A program made the translations under genes and the position numbers. From Ottelia alismoides (taxonomy: Eukaryota > Streptophyta > Magnoliopsida > Alismatales > Hydrocharitaceae), in assembly GCA_037367405.1 (NCBI GenBank), contig JAZKJV010009792.1:496001-560000 (forward strand): a stretch of DNA of 64,000 nt. The letters run 5' to 3'. Shown here in pieces: positions 1 to 12,399 of this stretch. Each line of letters opens with the position of its first letter. Position 1 is the stretch's first letter. Below the pieces are notes generated by a model that was not told the DNA's origin, made no database searches, and worked only from the letters and a program-made list of their open reading frames with translations.

Positions 1-118
1 CTCTCCAAACTTCTATAAGAATGTCATTATGTCCTACACCTTCCCCAGATTTCTTAGCCTTCAAATTCCTCCTCTACTTCATTCCTTTGTAGTCATCTAT
101 AGCTTTAAATTTTAGTAT

Positions 119-2712
119 TTAGGTAAAACGAAGGGTATTGGTGTTGGAGTGATAGTTCATAAGGATTTGAAGGTTAGTATAGTTGAGATGCAAAGATTTG
201 GTGTTGGGACTATTATGCTAAAAGTGGTACTTGAAGAAAAAATCATGAATATCATCTGAGTTTATGCATGACAATTTGGTTTAGAAATGATTAAACTAGA
301 TCATTGGGAGGATTTGGAAAAGATTATGTAAGGAATCTCATAGAGAGAGATGATTTGCACAGTTGACAATTTCAATGGACATGTGGAAAAGGATGCTTCA
401 TAGTCTACTTGTGTTTATGAGGGTCATGGCTTCGAGGTTAGAAATGAAGAGAGAAAAGTCATTCTGGATTTTGTAACGACTTATGTCATTTTTTTGCAAA
501 TACCCTCTTCAAAAAGATGGAGGAGCATTTAATTAATTATAAGAATGACACAACTACAATACAAATAGATTACTTTACGATGAAGAAAATAGATCACTTG
601 TAGTGTAAAGATCACAAACTAATCATAGGAGAGAGCTTGACATCTCAACATCACTTGTTAGTTATAGATGTGCAACTAAAAGAGATTGGTAAAGAAAAGT
701 ATGATTTTCAAGACCATTAGAATCAGATGGTGGAATCTTCAATTGAAGCATGCAAGCTTCAATGGGAAGATTTAGAAGATTTATCTTGTAAATGTAAGAG
801 AAATGTAAATGAGATGTAGGCTGTCGTAGCATCTTGTATATGCAGGGCAACCATTGAGATGCTAAGAGAGTCTAAAGGAGGAGTCCCATATCAAAAGGAT
901 CCTTGGTGGTGGAGTAAAGAGATACAAGAGAAGCTCAAAATTAAAAGAGTTTGCTTTAATGCTATGTATAAGGATAGATCATAAGAAACTATCACAAACT
1001 ACAAAATAAAGAATAATAAAGCAAAAGAGGTTGTACGTGAAGCTAAGAAAAAAGCCTATGAAGTTTCGTACAAAAAGATTAATTCTAGGGAGGGCTAGAA
1101 TAATATAATGAGATTTCCTAAAGATACAAAAATAAAAATCAAAGATTTTTACAAGTGAGATGTATTAAGGATGATGAAGGACGCAAGCTTATTACTTAAG
1201 GATGTAGAAACTAGATGGATGCAATATTTCCATAAGCTTTTTATTGTGTAAGGGAATAAAGAAATCACTTTGGGAGATCTAGTTAGTAGTGGAAATCACC
1301 TAATTTATGCGATCTAGAGATGGGTACAAAAGAAGGAAGTAGAGGAGACTTTAAAGGTAATATATAAAATGAGAAAAGTGTAGGACCTGATGACATTTCT
1401 ATAAAATTATGGAGAGTTGTAGCTTAACATGGCTGGACTTGGCTCACAAATTTATTCAATGTTATTCAATGAAGCAAGAAAATATTTGCAGAATGGAGAA
1501 AAAGCATCACAATTCCTTTTTACAAGAATAAGAAGGACATTCAAAATTATTCGAATTACATAGGTATCAAAGTGACGAATCAGATTATGAAAATTTGGGA
1601 ACATGTGATCCAAAGAAGTATGAGTCAAGTTTTCAAAGTAACACAAAATTAATTTAGATAGGTAGCTAAATTATTAAATCTATCCACACATTAAGGAGAT
1701 CAATGGAGATTTATAGCATTAAAAGAAGTACCTTCATATGGTTTTTATTGATTTGGAGAATGCTTATGCTTCAGTTACAAGGGAGATGTTGTGGAGAGTT
1801 TTGGAGAAAAGATGAGTTCCTATCTTGTATATTAGACTTATAAAGAATATGTATGATGACACTTCATCTTGTGTTAAAATCTGGTATGGAAAAAAACTAA
1901 CTATTTTGACATTAGCATCAATCTGCATCAAGGTTCAGATTTAAGTTCATTACCTTTTTATCTTGATGATGGATGAGTTGACTAGTCACATTCATGGTGA
2001 GATATCATGGTGTTTGTTGTTTACTGATGATATTGTGTTGGATGATGAGACTATAGATGGAGTAAATGATAAACTTGAGGTTTGAGACGTACCTTAGAGA
2101 CTAAAAGATTTTATATAAGTAGGGCAAAGTCTGAATATATGGAGTGCACATTTGATGGAAGTAGTGGTGAATGAATCAAGGTGAAGATTGTAGCGGATAA
2201 TATTCAGAATAAGGACTCTTTTAAATACTTTGAATTTATTTTACAACATGACGAGGAAATCAATGGATATATTATTCATAAAATAAATGCATGTTGGATA
2301 AAGTGGAGATGAGTTTACTATTCTATGTGATAACAATGTTTCATTTGAAAATCAAAGGATCATATTACAAAGCAATTGTGAGACTTGCTATGCTCTATGA
2401 ATCTCAACGTTGGCCTGTGAACCATATACACGTGTAGAGAATGACAATAGCAGAATTTAAAATGCTACGATGGATGCGTGGTCATACATTAAAAGATCAA
2501 ACTTGGAATGATGTTCTTATAAGTAAAGTTGATGTAGCTTCGATAGAAGATAATATGAGAGTGAATCTCTTAAAGTTGTTTTACCATTTGCAAAGGTGCT
2601 TGGCTGATGCATCAATTAATATAAGATTTGGGATGTTGAGCTTGCTAAGAGAGAGCAAGGAAGACGTAATTGATGTTGTAAGGAAACTATCTGAAGGTAT
2701 TTTAGTTATTTA
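119..2712 (+). mobile_element. Decayed plant LINE: endonuclease + reverse transcriptase relic
   Basis: Degenerate non-LTR retrotransposon read in all three plus frames with many stops. An apurinic-endonuclease-like part runs from about 125 to 680; recognisable pieces are a GVGVIVHKDLK-like segment, an FNGHV segment (near 375-390) and QHHLLVIDV (near 648-672). An RT part at about 1730-2300 shows VFIDLENAYASVTREMLW, MDELTSHIHGE and the catalytic box as FTDD (near 2020-2032; FADD is usual). The C-terminal tail at 2441-2590 contains MLRWMRGHT, the hallmark tail of plant LINE pol (usually WMCGHTRRD). The 90-codon open frame at 2441-2713 is a surviving piece of this tail, not a separate gene. The family copies its RNA at nicked DNA by target-primed reverse transcription. 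The left boundary near 118 looks like a 5' truncation; no poly(A) was found. It is certainly inactive. Confidence 0.85.
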
Positions 2713-3690
2713 GAATAACTCTAAGAATGATCCAAAATAGATTCGAATGATGTCAAAGAATCCACAACCTACTTAATGTAGGAGATGGCTTTGATATTGT
2801 TATTGTATGGGTCACCTAGATAAGGGTGTTTAAAGAGACCTAAGGTGGTAAGAATGACGGGTGCCCTCTATATTACCCCCACCAATCATCCTCCTTTTGA
2901 GGATGTCCTGAAAAGAAATAACCACATTAAAAAATATTTCTACAACTCTTGGCCTTGCATATATTATTAGCAAATAGCATACTGATAAATTAACGAGAAA
3001 GACATCACTTAGTGGTAGCTTGGGAATCACATACAACTAAAAAAGCCTTCAATAGACGATAGTATGCATTAGCTACTTATGCAGCATTCTCGAGAGGTAC
3101 AAGCTTCATACTTCATATAAGTGTTGTCCATATCCATAAAGGTACCATGAGGCTCATAAATAAACCATTCACTATGTCTTATTACCTGTTGTGGAGAGAA
3201 GAAAATAGTGATTATATATATATATTAAAATAGTGTATCCTAATCCTCTTTATATAAGAAGATGCTTAAGTTAGGGTAACACCTAATAGATGCCATAGAA
3301 AAGAGAACAAACAAAAGTGCTCCTGGAACAGTTTGCAACTTATATCACTTTTATAGAATTCTGAATACTTCCTCTGAATCAGGTGCATAGATATCTACCA
3401 TTCTTAGCTTGGAAAAATACTTCTAAAAAGGACCTCTAGAGAGTGCTTTGGTAAATCTCTTTAGTGTTTTGATATGAGACACGTGAGATGCCACCCTTCT
3501 ATATCATATATAGACCCTTATATATCATATTTATGGTGTATGGTCATCTACCTTAACGTGCTTGGCTTTCAAGAAACTTCGGATTATTTGCTCTGATTAA
3601 AGTTGCTTGATTGTAATACCATGACCGCATTAGGAGAAGAAACTCTATGTGTAAATAAGTTAATTAGGATGTAACCCACTTCATTTTCTA
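2713..3690. other. Unassigned spacer between two LINEs
   Basis: About 1 kb of moderately AT-rich sequence with no convincing coding region. The 68-codon minus frame at 2830-3036 matches no family I recognise. It may contain very decayed retroelement pieces, but I cannot support a name. Confidence 0.4.
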
Positions 3691-3691
3691 A

Positions 3692-5384
3692 TAGCTTGGG
3701 CCATAGCCCCATTCTCTTTGTCCTGGCGGTGGATGCATTACCTTGTATGGTGAAGCAGATAGTGGCTCATGGTCTCACGACAGGATATTCTTTGGGGGGG
3801 TGTCTCTATTCCAGTTCTCCAATATGCAGATGATACTATTTGTTTTATTGAGGGTTGGGGCTATTGAGGTGAGGGGAATGTCGATGGTTCTGGAGATCTT
3901 TAGGGAGATATCTGGCCTTAAGCTCAACAAAGATAAGTCCAGCATGATCCCTTTGATCTTTCTGAGGAAAAGGTTATAACTTGTACTCTGGAGCTGGGGT
4001 GCTCACGTAGTGCGAGATCGATTAGATATTTGGGGCTACTGTTGGGATGCGGTTGCATTCTTCTCTCTGATTGGCTACCAGTGGCGGAGAAGTTAGAAAG
4101 GAAGCTGGCAGGTTGGAAGGGTTCTTTACTTTCTCGGGGTGGTCACATGATTCTGGTGAAGGCATTTTTGGCGGTGAGCCCAATTTTCTTCATGTCATCG
4201 AGACTTCTTCCAGTGGAGAATCACAATCGGCTTGAGAAGATCATGCGAAGTTTCTTTTGGGGCAGGATGGGATGTGATGGCCATGCTCTACATCTTGTGG
4301 ATTGGCAGACTGTTACACTGCCAAAGGAGGATGGGGGGCTTGGTGTTTTGAGATTGGAGCTTATGAACCATGCACTTTTGCTAAAATAGGCCGCGAGAAT
4401 TTGGAGCGAAAAGAAGGACATCTGTAGTAGACTCATTCGCAGCATCTATGGGGTCGATGTGCACTGTGTTAATGATTTTCCTCACCTTCAGTTTGAGACG
4501 CCATTATGGAAGGGTATTCGAGCAATTATCCCAGATCTTCCTCTTCTCTTCCGTCCACGTTTAGGTGATGGCTGTAATTTTTTATTTTGGAACGATGCCT
4601 GTATTAATGATGGACCTATGGTGACCCGTTTCCCATATTTATTTTCTCCAACAGATTACAAAGGTGCTCGTATGGCTGATTTGTGGAATGATGGTGCTTG
4701 GGGACTTACTTTCACTAGTGCCCTCTCTGAATGATGAAGGCAATAATATCGAGATTTGATGGAATCTTTATCTAGGACTGAGGGTCCCAACTTTGGTAGT
4801 GACCACTGGGTTTGGAGAGAAGGTGATTTCTCTGTCAATAAGGCCTACTCTAAGTTGATCAAGGGAGCAAAGCAGCTTCATGAGGACCTTGTTAAGGTTT
4901 GCAGAATGATTTGGGAGCTGAAGATACCGGCACTCATTAGTATATTCTTGTGGCTCCTGAGACATGAGAGGCTCCTTACAAGGGAGAGGCGGGCTCACAT
5001 ATTTCGTTACGAGGATACCTCATGTGTTCTTTGCAGTTCTAACTTGGAATCCGTTGAACACATGTTCTTGGTTTGTGAAAAGATGAAAGTTTTCTGGCAG
5101 ATGATGGATGTGACTTGGGTAGATGTTAGCAACATGACGTCGTGTTGGGAATCTCTCCTCAACTCGCGTTTTCGTCCAAATACTGAGAGATTGGCTCCAA
5201 TTGCAGGTTTATGGGCTGTTTGTCTTGCTAGAAATGGTGTAATCTTACATGCAGAGAGGTTCTATGTTGAGAATGTAGTCCATTATTCTCAGACTCTCAT
5301 CGAGTCCTGGTTGTTCTAATCTCTTTTTTAATATAGTGGGGTGGACACCTCCGCGTGTTTCCCCTTTTTTGGATTAAAAAAAAG
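3692..5384 (+). mobile_element. 5'-truncated LINE: RT C-terminus and zf-RVT domain
   Basis: Starts abruptly inside the RT at an LFVLAVDAL segment (the conserved motif just before the catalytic box); the YADD region near 3822-3840 is present in a shifted frame. It continues through LSDWLPVAEKLERKLAGWKG and LLSRGGHMILVKAFL (4066-4170), HLVDWQTVTLPKEDGGLGVL (4288-4350) and the zinc-binding zf-RVT region (4756-5319), where CVLCSS...EHMFLVCEK gives a Cys-Cys-His-Cys set. Open stretches at 4030-4389, 4459-4734 and 4756-5319 are parts of one polyprotein broken by a few stops and frameshifts (for example TAG at 4387, and a break near 4732). The 3' end near 5384 is a short A-run after a T-rich tail. 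It is less decayed than the LINE at 0.1-2.7 kb and is a different LINE lineage. Confidence 0.88.
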
Positions 5385-6407
5385 ATACGCTACAAAATCA
5401 CACGATTCTTATCCATTATGAAACTTGCATATTAATCATTTTAGTGAGGGTGAAGAAACCCCCTCTCCTAAATGATAGGCCATTCCCTAGTAAAGTATAT
5501 AGACATCTCATTATCATTATGAGAGCATCCATGTCAGCTAATATAGGCTAATCCATAAACCAGCTAACATGTCTCGTAACAAATGATTAGAAGCCTAACA
5601 ACAATCATATTAAGGAGCTTTTCAACAAGATATTTGTATTTTAGACATTCACTTACATTATATCCTCTTCATAAAACTTTAGATTGGAATTGATAAGTAC
5701 AATATAGACGTATACCTCATTATGCCAATATTCTTGAGGAGACCAGTTACGAACTTCATCTAACTTGTTAAGAGACCTCCACCATTTTTGGAAAACTCTA
5801 AGACACGGAAATATCATAGCTCACCCATGTCTTGATAGTAAGTGGTTATGGCAGAAACCATTTAGCTACCAATTCAGTCTTGTAGCATTATACACTACTA
5901 TCTACTTTGTGCTTCATCATGAACAACCACATGCATCCTACTACTATTAAACCGTTAAGAGAGAAAATAAGGGTTAAGGGTTCACTTGTACGGATCATAG
6001 GGATGATAATTTTTCTACCATATGTAGTTTCCATATTCTATCTACAAGTGTCTCTTGAAATATTTTAGCAATCATTGCTATTAGGAGATCCTGAATAAGC
6101 TATTTGTACTCCCGGGAAATCCCTCAAGAGCGAAGTAACTGTGAGCAAAAAAGTGGAACACTTGCATATGCCCTTCCTTGGTGATATAGGTAAACCGATA
6201 TTATCTGAGGGACCTCTCACATTTTCATCTTATTAACTAACGGAGTCATGAAAAGGAACATCACTACCAATGCTATGAGTAAATAGTAAGTGTACAACAT
6301 TTATCACCAATTTAAGATTAGACATGTAAGGCAAGGGGATTCGATCTCTGTATGGTTAGGTGTCTTAGTATAGACCTTATCAAAATGGGAAGCAATGTCT
6401 ACACTGC
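5385..6407. other. Unassigned spacer
   Basis: About 1 kb, AT-rich, no credible ORF, repeat or RNA gene seen. The 61-codon frame at 5765-5950 has no recognisable motif. Confidence 0.4.
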
Positions 6408-6446
6408 ATTTAATAATAGGAGTGTTCAAATTTTCCGGATCAGCGG

Positions 6447-7158
6447 TGTTGGATAGGTTCCTCTCCTTGTGAGAACCTAGTCCATATATATAGGATGTTG
6501 GTAGTCCTATTTGGAAAAAGAAAAAAAATCAATTACTAATTGGAGGAGGAGATCAATTACCTTTTAGGATTAAGAATCATATTTTCCGAATCCTATTGGA
6601 AGTAGAAGTTCATGTCTCCTTATTTGCTCATCTCCATGGAGTATAAGGAGGTATGAGAGTGCACATCAGGATCATCCCAACACAAGATCTCCTATTACAA
6701 GAAAGAAATAAGAAAGAGAGGGAGAAGAAAGAAGGTCTGTGGTTGCCATGAAGTTTGGAAGGAGTAATCCTTGGATTAATTTTTCTCTAGCATTCTTCCC
6801 TACAGTTTGACGACGGATTCATCGTTTTGATGATATTTCTCCTCTTTACTATTCTCCATTGTTTGATGATTTGTATCACCGTATAGAGGGCCGATATTGT
6901 GTAAGCCCCTCACGGGAGATCATTTCGGTTATAGTGCTTAATTTTGGGTTGCGATTAACCCGTGATTTTTCCCTCACATTGAGGGTTTTCCACGCAAAAA
7001 ATCTCCATACAATTGTGATTACTTTTGTTCTTGCATTTGTAGTTATTTACTTGCTATTCGGATTGTTCGTGGTTCTTCTACCATTTGATTTACCATTAAC
7101 CTGGCAATTAGTTATTTCGATAATGCTTCTGCAATATTCATGGGAATGATTGTTCCCA
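6447..7158 (+). repeat. copia 5' LTR (712 bp)
   Basis: Starts TGTTGGATAGG and ends TGATTGTTCCCA, just before the PBS. It aligns with 11220-11660 over its first ~395 bp and its last ~35 bp. A segment of about 270 bp (about 6845-7120) is present here and missing from the 3' LTR. Confidence 0.9.
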
Positions 7159-7163
7159 AAAAA

Positions 7164-7174
7164 TGGTATCAGAG
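7164..7174 (+). other. copia primer binding site
   Basis: TGGTATCAGAG, five bases after the 5' LTR, is complementary to the 3' end of plant initiator methionine tRNA and would prime minus-strand DNA synthesis. Confidence 0.9.
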
Positions 7175-7200
7175 ATTGTTTAATGATAGATTACAAGATA

Positions 7201-8060
7201 GAGTTTGGTTCGAGTCGGATGATTAGTCTTAATGGGACTAATTATAATTTATGGAAGAACAAGACGAATGATATTTTATATGTGAAGTCTATGCACCTTT
7301 CGGTGTTCTCCACGCAGATGTCTGAAGTCAAAACTGACGAGGAATGAGAATTTGAACATGAGAAGGTTTGTGGCTTCATAAGACAGTTTATTGATGAGAA
7401 TGCCTACAACCACATCCAAGATGAAAGCCACGCTAGAAGCTTGTGGTTGAAGTTGGAAAATCTCTATGCCTCCAAGACGGGAAGTAACAAATTATTTCTT
7501 CTCAAAAGATTGATGAATTTGAGATTCAAGAAGGGCGGTTATGTTCTAGATTTTCTTAATGGATTCTAATGAATTAAAAGTCACTGACGAGTATGAGAAT
7601 AAAATTTGAAGATGAGATGTTGGGACTATTATTGCTTGCTACTCTACCAGATTCGTGAGACTTTCATAGTCTCACTTACTAACTCCGCAGTTAACAGGGT
7701 TGTTTCTTTGGAGACTGTCAAGTCTAACATCCTCAATGAGGAGATGCGAAGAAAAATCCAAGGAAACCCTTCACATTCAGAGGTTCTTTTTACAGACAAC
7801 ATTGTGAGGAGTAGAATCAAGAATGATAAAGGGCAGGGATAACAACAAGAGCAAGTCCAAATCTAGATATCAGAACATGGAGTGCTACTATTACGAGAAG
7901 AAATGGCACATCAAGAAGTATTTCTTCCAATTCAAGATAGATAACAAGAATAATGACGACAAATAAGAAAAGAAAAATGACAATGTTGTTGTAGCTGCAC
8001 AACATGAGCTCCTTATTATTTGTGATGAGGAGATGACGAATGTCGCAGAGGATGATACTT
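7201..8060 (+). pseudogene. copia gag (broken)
   Basis: Nucleocapsid/capsid part of the copia polyprotein. A LNGTNYNLWKNKTNDIL segment (7225-7280) and a SLWLKLENLYASKT segment (7435-7480) match the copia gag family, followed by a degenerate CCHC zinc knuckle at about 7878-7925 in which the first Cys and the His remain but the second Cys reads Tyr and the last reads Phe. Stops (for example TGA near 7345 and several near 7565-7600) and frameshifts break the frame. The three short open stretches 7150-7347, 7606-7842 and the knuckle segment all belong here. Confidence 0.82.
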
Positions 8061-9447
8061 CTTGACTTGTTGATAGTGGTTCTGTTTTACATGTTACATC
8101 TTAGAGAGAGTCTTTCTCTTCATATATAGCTGGTTATTTTGGTACATTGAAGATGGATAATAGTTCTTTGTCCCATGTTGTTATCATTGACAAGAGCGGT
8201 GTTGACACTCAAAGATGTGATCCATGCACCAGACACACACTTAAATCTCATTTTTACAGGCAAGCTTGATGATGAAGGACACCTCAATACTTTTGGTAGC
8301 AGACAATGGAAGCTTACTCGAGGATCCTTGGTTGTTGCTCGTTACAAGAAGTATATCAATAATTTTTACATCATGAATACGTTCATTTCTCATGATATTG
8401 CACATGTGACTGGAGATGCAAAATCCATTGAGCTATGGCATCAACGATTGGGTCACATGAGCGAGAAGGGGATTCAGTGTTTGGCGAGGAAGAATATGCT
8501 GACAGAAGTCAAGAAAGAGAAGTTGGAGAGATGCCCACACTACTTGGATGGGAAGCAGATGAGAGTCTCCTTCAAGAGCCATCCACCTTCTAGAAAGATG
8601 CAACCATTGGAGCATGTTCATACAGATGTTTGTGATCTGTTGAAAGTAAATTATCTTGGTGGTGCACTTCGTTTTGTTACATTCATTGATGATTTCTCCA
8701 AAAAAGTCGGTGTCTACGACTTAAAGAGGAAGGATCAAGTCCTTGGTGTTTTCAAAGACTTCCATGCGCTAGTGGAGAGACAATCTGGGAAGAACCTTAA
8801 GTGCATCTACAGTGATAATGACGGTGAGCATATTAGGCTATTTGACGAGTATTGCATATCTCATGGTATTAGAGAGCAGAAGACTCCACCCAAGACTCCA
8901 CAGTTGAATGACATAACAAAGAGAATGAACATGAACTTGATGGAGAGAGTCAGATGTCTTCTTTCTGAAGCTAAGTTGCCTAACTCTTTTTTGGTGTGAA
9001 GCACTTTATACTGTTGTTCTTGTTATCAATCTATCTCCACATGTACCTTTGGATGGTGATGTTCCTGACAGGGTTTGGCATGAAAATAATGTCTCCTATA
9101 ATAATTTATGGGTCTTTGGATGCCGTGCTTTTGTCCATGTCCTCAAGGATGAAAGGTCCAAGTTGGACGCAAAGATGAAGCAATGCATTTTCTTAGAATA
9201 TGATCAAGATGAATTTGACTACAGGTTGTATGATCCAGTTGATATAAAGCTAGTAAGGAGCATGGAAGTGATCTTTTCTGAAGATGAAACCATTGAGGAC
9301 ATCCAGAAGGCTGCTAAGGACACTCCTTCGAGCATCTATCGGCCAGATGACGTGGAGTCAATCCCTTTGCAAAGAGCTCCACATGTGGTGCCAAATAATA
9401 TCGATGAACATGTGTCAGATGGAAGAGATGAGGAGGATGTGCCATAG
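8061..9447 (+). pseudogene. copia protease and integrase (broken)
   Basis: The protease begins with a TS*LVDSGS word near 8058-8082, the retroviral-type Asp active site, with the usual Trp before LVD replaced by TGA. The pre-integrase zinc domain (8430-8545) has LWHQRLGHMSEKG; its first His pair and Cys remain, but the second Cys is Tyr (CPHY). The integrase core (8600-8980) keeps Asp in HTDVCD and Asp in YSDNDGE, but the catalytic Glu expected before RMN is Lys (near 8920), so strand transfer would be lost. One extra T in the run near 8990 shifts frame at SFLV/WCEA; coding resumes at 9049-9447 with NNLWVFGCRAFVHVLKDER. The residue changes and the frameshift show prolonged neutral decay. Confidence 0.88.
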
Positions 9448-9457
9448 ATCTCTACTC

Positions 9458-9549
9458 TTGATGATGATGATGATGATGATGCAGATGGTGATGATGATGG
9501 TGGGCAGGATGATGAGAGATCTTCTTCTTCTTCTTCTTCTTCTTCTTCT
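9458..9549 (+). repeat. GAT and CTT trinucleotide runs in the copia linker
   Basis: A (GAT)n run at about 9459-9480, a shorter one near 9488-9500 and a (CTT)n run at 9521-9549. In the pol frame these encode an Asp-rich then Ser-rich low-complexity linker between integrase and RT. Frames on the opposite strand across this stretch are artefacts of the repeats. Confidence 0.85.
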
Positions 9550-9689
9550 GAAGCTCTCCCAACATAGAGATCTGTGAGGGAGAGGCAACCCCCAACCATA
9601 TATCCTGCATGAGAATACATTATGCTAACAGATAGTGCTGAGCTTGAATGCTATGAAGAAGCCTTCCAGGATGCAAAAAAGAAAAAAAA

Positions 9690-11209
9690 TGGGCAGAAAC
9701 TATGAAAGAAGAGATGGAGTCCCTTCATGAAAACCATACATTTGAGCTTGTGAAGTTGTCCAAAGGTAAGCATGCATTAAGAAACAAGTGGGTTCATAGA
9801 GTGAAACATGATGAATGCTCTACAGACCCAAGGTACAAAGCTAGGTGGATTGTGAAAGGTTTTAACCAAAGGAAGGGAGTTGATTTTGAGGAGATTTTTT
9901 CTCCTATGGTGAATATGTCTTCTATCAGAGTGGTTCTCAGCTTGGCTGCTAGCCTTGACATGGAGATTGAACATATGGACGCGAAGATGACTTTCCTCCA
10001 TGGTAGCCTTGAGGAGTAAATTTACATGTTGCAACCAGAATGTTTCATAGTTAAGGACAAGGGAGATTATGTTTATAGGCTAAAGAAAAGCCTATATGTC
10101 TTAAAACAACTGCCAAAGCAATGGTACAAGAAGTTTGAGTCATTCATGAGGGAGCATGTCTATTCCAAGACTACTTCAGATCATTGTGTTTTCATGAAGA
10201 AATTCTCAGGTGATGACTTCATCATTTTGTTGCCTTACGTTGATGATATGTTGATTGTTGGCAACAATAGTGGGAGAATCGCTTGCTTGAAGAAAGAGTT
10301 AAGTTCTTTTCTATGAATGACTTGAGACATGCAAGCCAAATTTTGGACATGAATATCACAAGGGATCAAAAGGCAATGAGGTTATGGATTTTTCAAGAGA
10401 AGTACATTGAGAAGGTACTTTGGAGATTTCATATGGAGAAGGCAAATCCAGCTAGCATCCTTCTTGAAGCGCATTTCAAGTTAAGTCCAAAGATAGCCCA
10501 CAGAACAATGAAGAGAAGAAAGATATGAAAAGAGATCCCTATGCATCAACCACATGTAGTCTCATGTATTCCATGGTTTGTATGAGGTCAGATATTGCTC
10601 ATGCAGTTGGATTTGTTAGTAGGTTCATCTCAAATCTAGGGAAAAAAATATTGGGAAGCAGTTAAATGGATCTTGAGATATCTTCGAGGTACTAGCAGTT
10701 ACTCTCTTTGTTTCTTAGCAGAGAAGACTATTCTTCTTGGATACACAGATTTAGACATTGCATGTGACATTGATGGGAGAAGATCTATATCAGCTTACAC
10801 GATGTCCTTTGCAGGTAGCGCAGTTTCTTGGCAGTCCAGGCTTCGGAAGTGTGTGACACTATCAACTTCAGAGGCTAAATTCATTACAGCTAAAGAGGCA
10901 TGCAAGGAGTTGTTATGGATGAAGAACTTCACTCAGGAACTTGGTTTTCATCAGGACAAGTACGTGCTCTACTATGATAGTCAGAGTGCTATTCATCTCG
11001 GCAAGAAATCTACATTTAATGCAAGATCGAAGCACATCGATGCCAGATATTATTGGATACATGATATGTTAGAATCGAAGCAGTTTGTACTTGATAAGAT
11101 GCACATAGATGACAACGGTGCTGATATGATGACAAAGACCTTGTCTCTTGGAAAGTTCGAGAGATGTTGTTCCCTTGTAGGTTTGGAGCAGTTCCGACAT
11201 CGTCGGTGA
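9690..11209 (+). pseudogene. copia reverse transcriptase and RNase H (broken)
   Basis: RT spans about 9700-10660: WVHRVKHDE, YKARWIVKGFNQRKGVDFEE (9832-9890), the first catalytic Asp in MDAK (near 9976), then GSLEE followed by TAA (10017, probably from GAA), IYMLQPE, and the catalytic box YVDD (about 10227-10240). A one-base shift near 10300 moves the frame (LKKELS to VKFFSMNDL), and another break near 10520-10660 precedes RNase H. RNase H (10673-11209) keeps YTD, the Glu of TSEAKF, YDSQSAIHL and ends with NGADMMTKTL, the standard copia C-terminus. These segments convert retroelement RNA to DNA; here they are not expressible as one protein. Confidence 0.9.
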
Positions 11210-11219
11210 GGGAGATATT
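11207..11219 (+). other. copia polypurine tract
   Basis: Purine-rich GTGAGGGAGATATT directly abuts the 3' LTR and would prime plus-strand DNA synthesis. Confidence 0.7.
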
Positions 11220-11660
11220 TGTTAGATAGGTTCCCCTCCTTGTGAAACCTAGTCATATATATAGGACATTGGTAGTACTATTTAGAAAAGGAAAAAAATC
11301 AATTACTATTTGGAGGAGGAAATCAATTACCTTTTAGGATTAAGCATCTTCTTTTCCTATTCCTATTGGAAGTAGGAGTTCATTTTCCTTATTTGCTCAT
11401 CTCCATGGAGTATAAATAGGAGGTATGGGGTTGCACACCAGGATCATCTCAATACAAGCTCTCCTAGTACAAGAAAGAAATAAGAAAGAGAGGGAGAAGA
11501 AAAAAGGTCCATGGTTGTCACGTAGTTTTGAGGGAATAATCCTTGGGGCAATTCTTCTCCAGCATTCTTCCCTACAGTTTAGCGACGAATTCATCGTTTT
11601 GGTGATATTTCTCCTATCTATATAATGTTTCCGCAATACTCGTGTGATTGATTGTTACCA
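11220..11660 (+). repeat. copia 3' LTR (441 bp, internally deleted)
   Basis: Starts TGTTAGATAGG and ends TGATTGTTACCA. A TATA-like TATAAATAG lies at about 11411-11419; the same place in the 5' LTR reads TATAAGGAG. It lacks about 270 bp present in the 5' LTR; the join is near 11613 (CTCCTATCTATATAATG). Confidence 0.88.
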
Positions 11661-12399
11661 ACAAGTGGGTACCCCACTTGACCCGCTCATTTTGACCCTA
11701 AACTCAAGGTACCCATTTGAAAGTGATGGGTCAGGTACCCGCAATATCCCGATCCGTGACCCATCCAAAAAATCCATTGAATTAACGGGTACATGTGGGT
11801 ACCCTATTAGAAGCGTCTACTACCTAATTTAATTTAAACAATGCAAATTATTAGGTACAAAGACCGATATATAAATATTGTTCTTATCTCTTTCAAAATA
11901 TAAATATGGTCGTGGATACACATATCAGTAAATATGAATAATGTATAACTGAATCATTAAAAAAGATATGGATATGAAATGGATACAAATCATGATACGA
12001 AAATAATAAAAATTAATATAATATAACTTGGATAACTTTACGTGCATTTGATAGCTTTCACATGACATATATGTACATGTATCTACTTTGAATGGTGTAA
12101 ATCAATATTCCAAACAAAATCATAACTCAAAATTTTTTGTCAAATTTCATTATCGTCAAAATATCAATTTCGTGAATGTAGCGAAATACTACTAAAATGG
12201 CATATTTTGTCGTGTGCCTTTTTTTGGTGCACATCGTTGATTTGTTGCCAGATTCGACCAAATGTTGACGAAATTTCCTTTATGGATATTTCATATGCTA
12301 CAAACCCAACATATAACCATGGAATGTATGGAAATGACATCATATATAGAATGGTATGCAAGTCAAAAATAAGTGATGATGGTATTTTTATGCTGAAAT

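Larger units (their letters stand above)
6447..11660 (+). mobile_element. Ty1/copia LTR retrotransposon, decayed
   Basis: TG...CA LTRs (6447-7158 and 11220-11660), an initiator-Met-tRNA-type PBS, a single-frame gag-pol order gag, protease, integrase, RT, RNase H (integrase before RT is diagnostic of copia) and a purine-rich tract before the 3' LTR. Domain words resemble the Tork/TNT1 lineage, though the lineage is only inferred. No 5-bp target duplication is visible (AGCGG left, ACAAG right), so the flanks have diverged or changed. Several frameshifts, stops and lost catalytic residues make it inactive. Confidence 0.93.

Noticed and set aside
2830..3036. Possible end of a copia RNase H on the minus strand
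   Set aside because: An LPLSDV-like word is present, but no catalytic motif or adjacent domain supports it.
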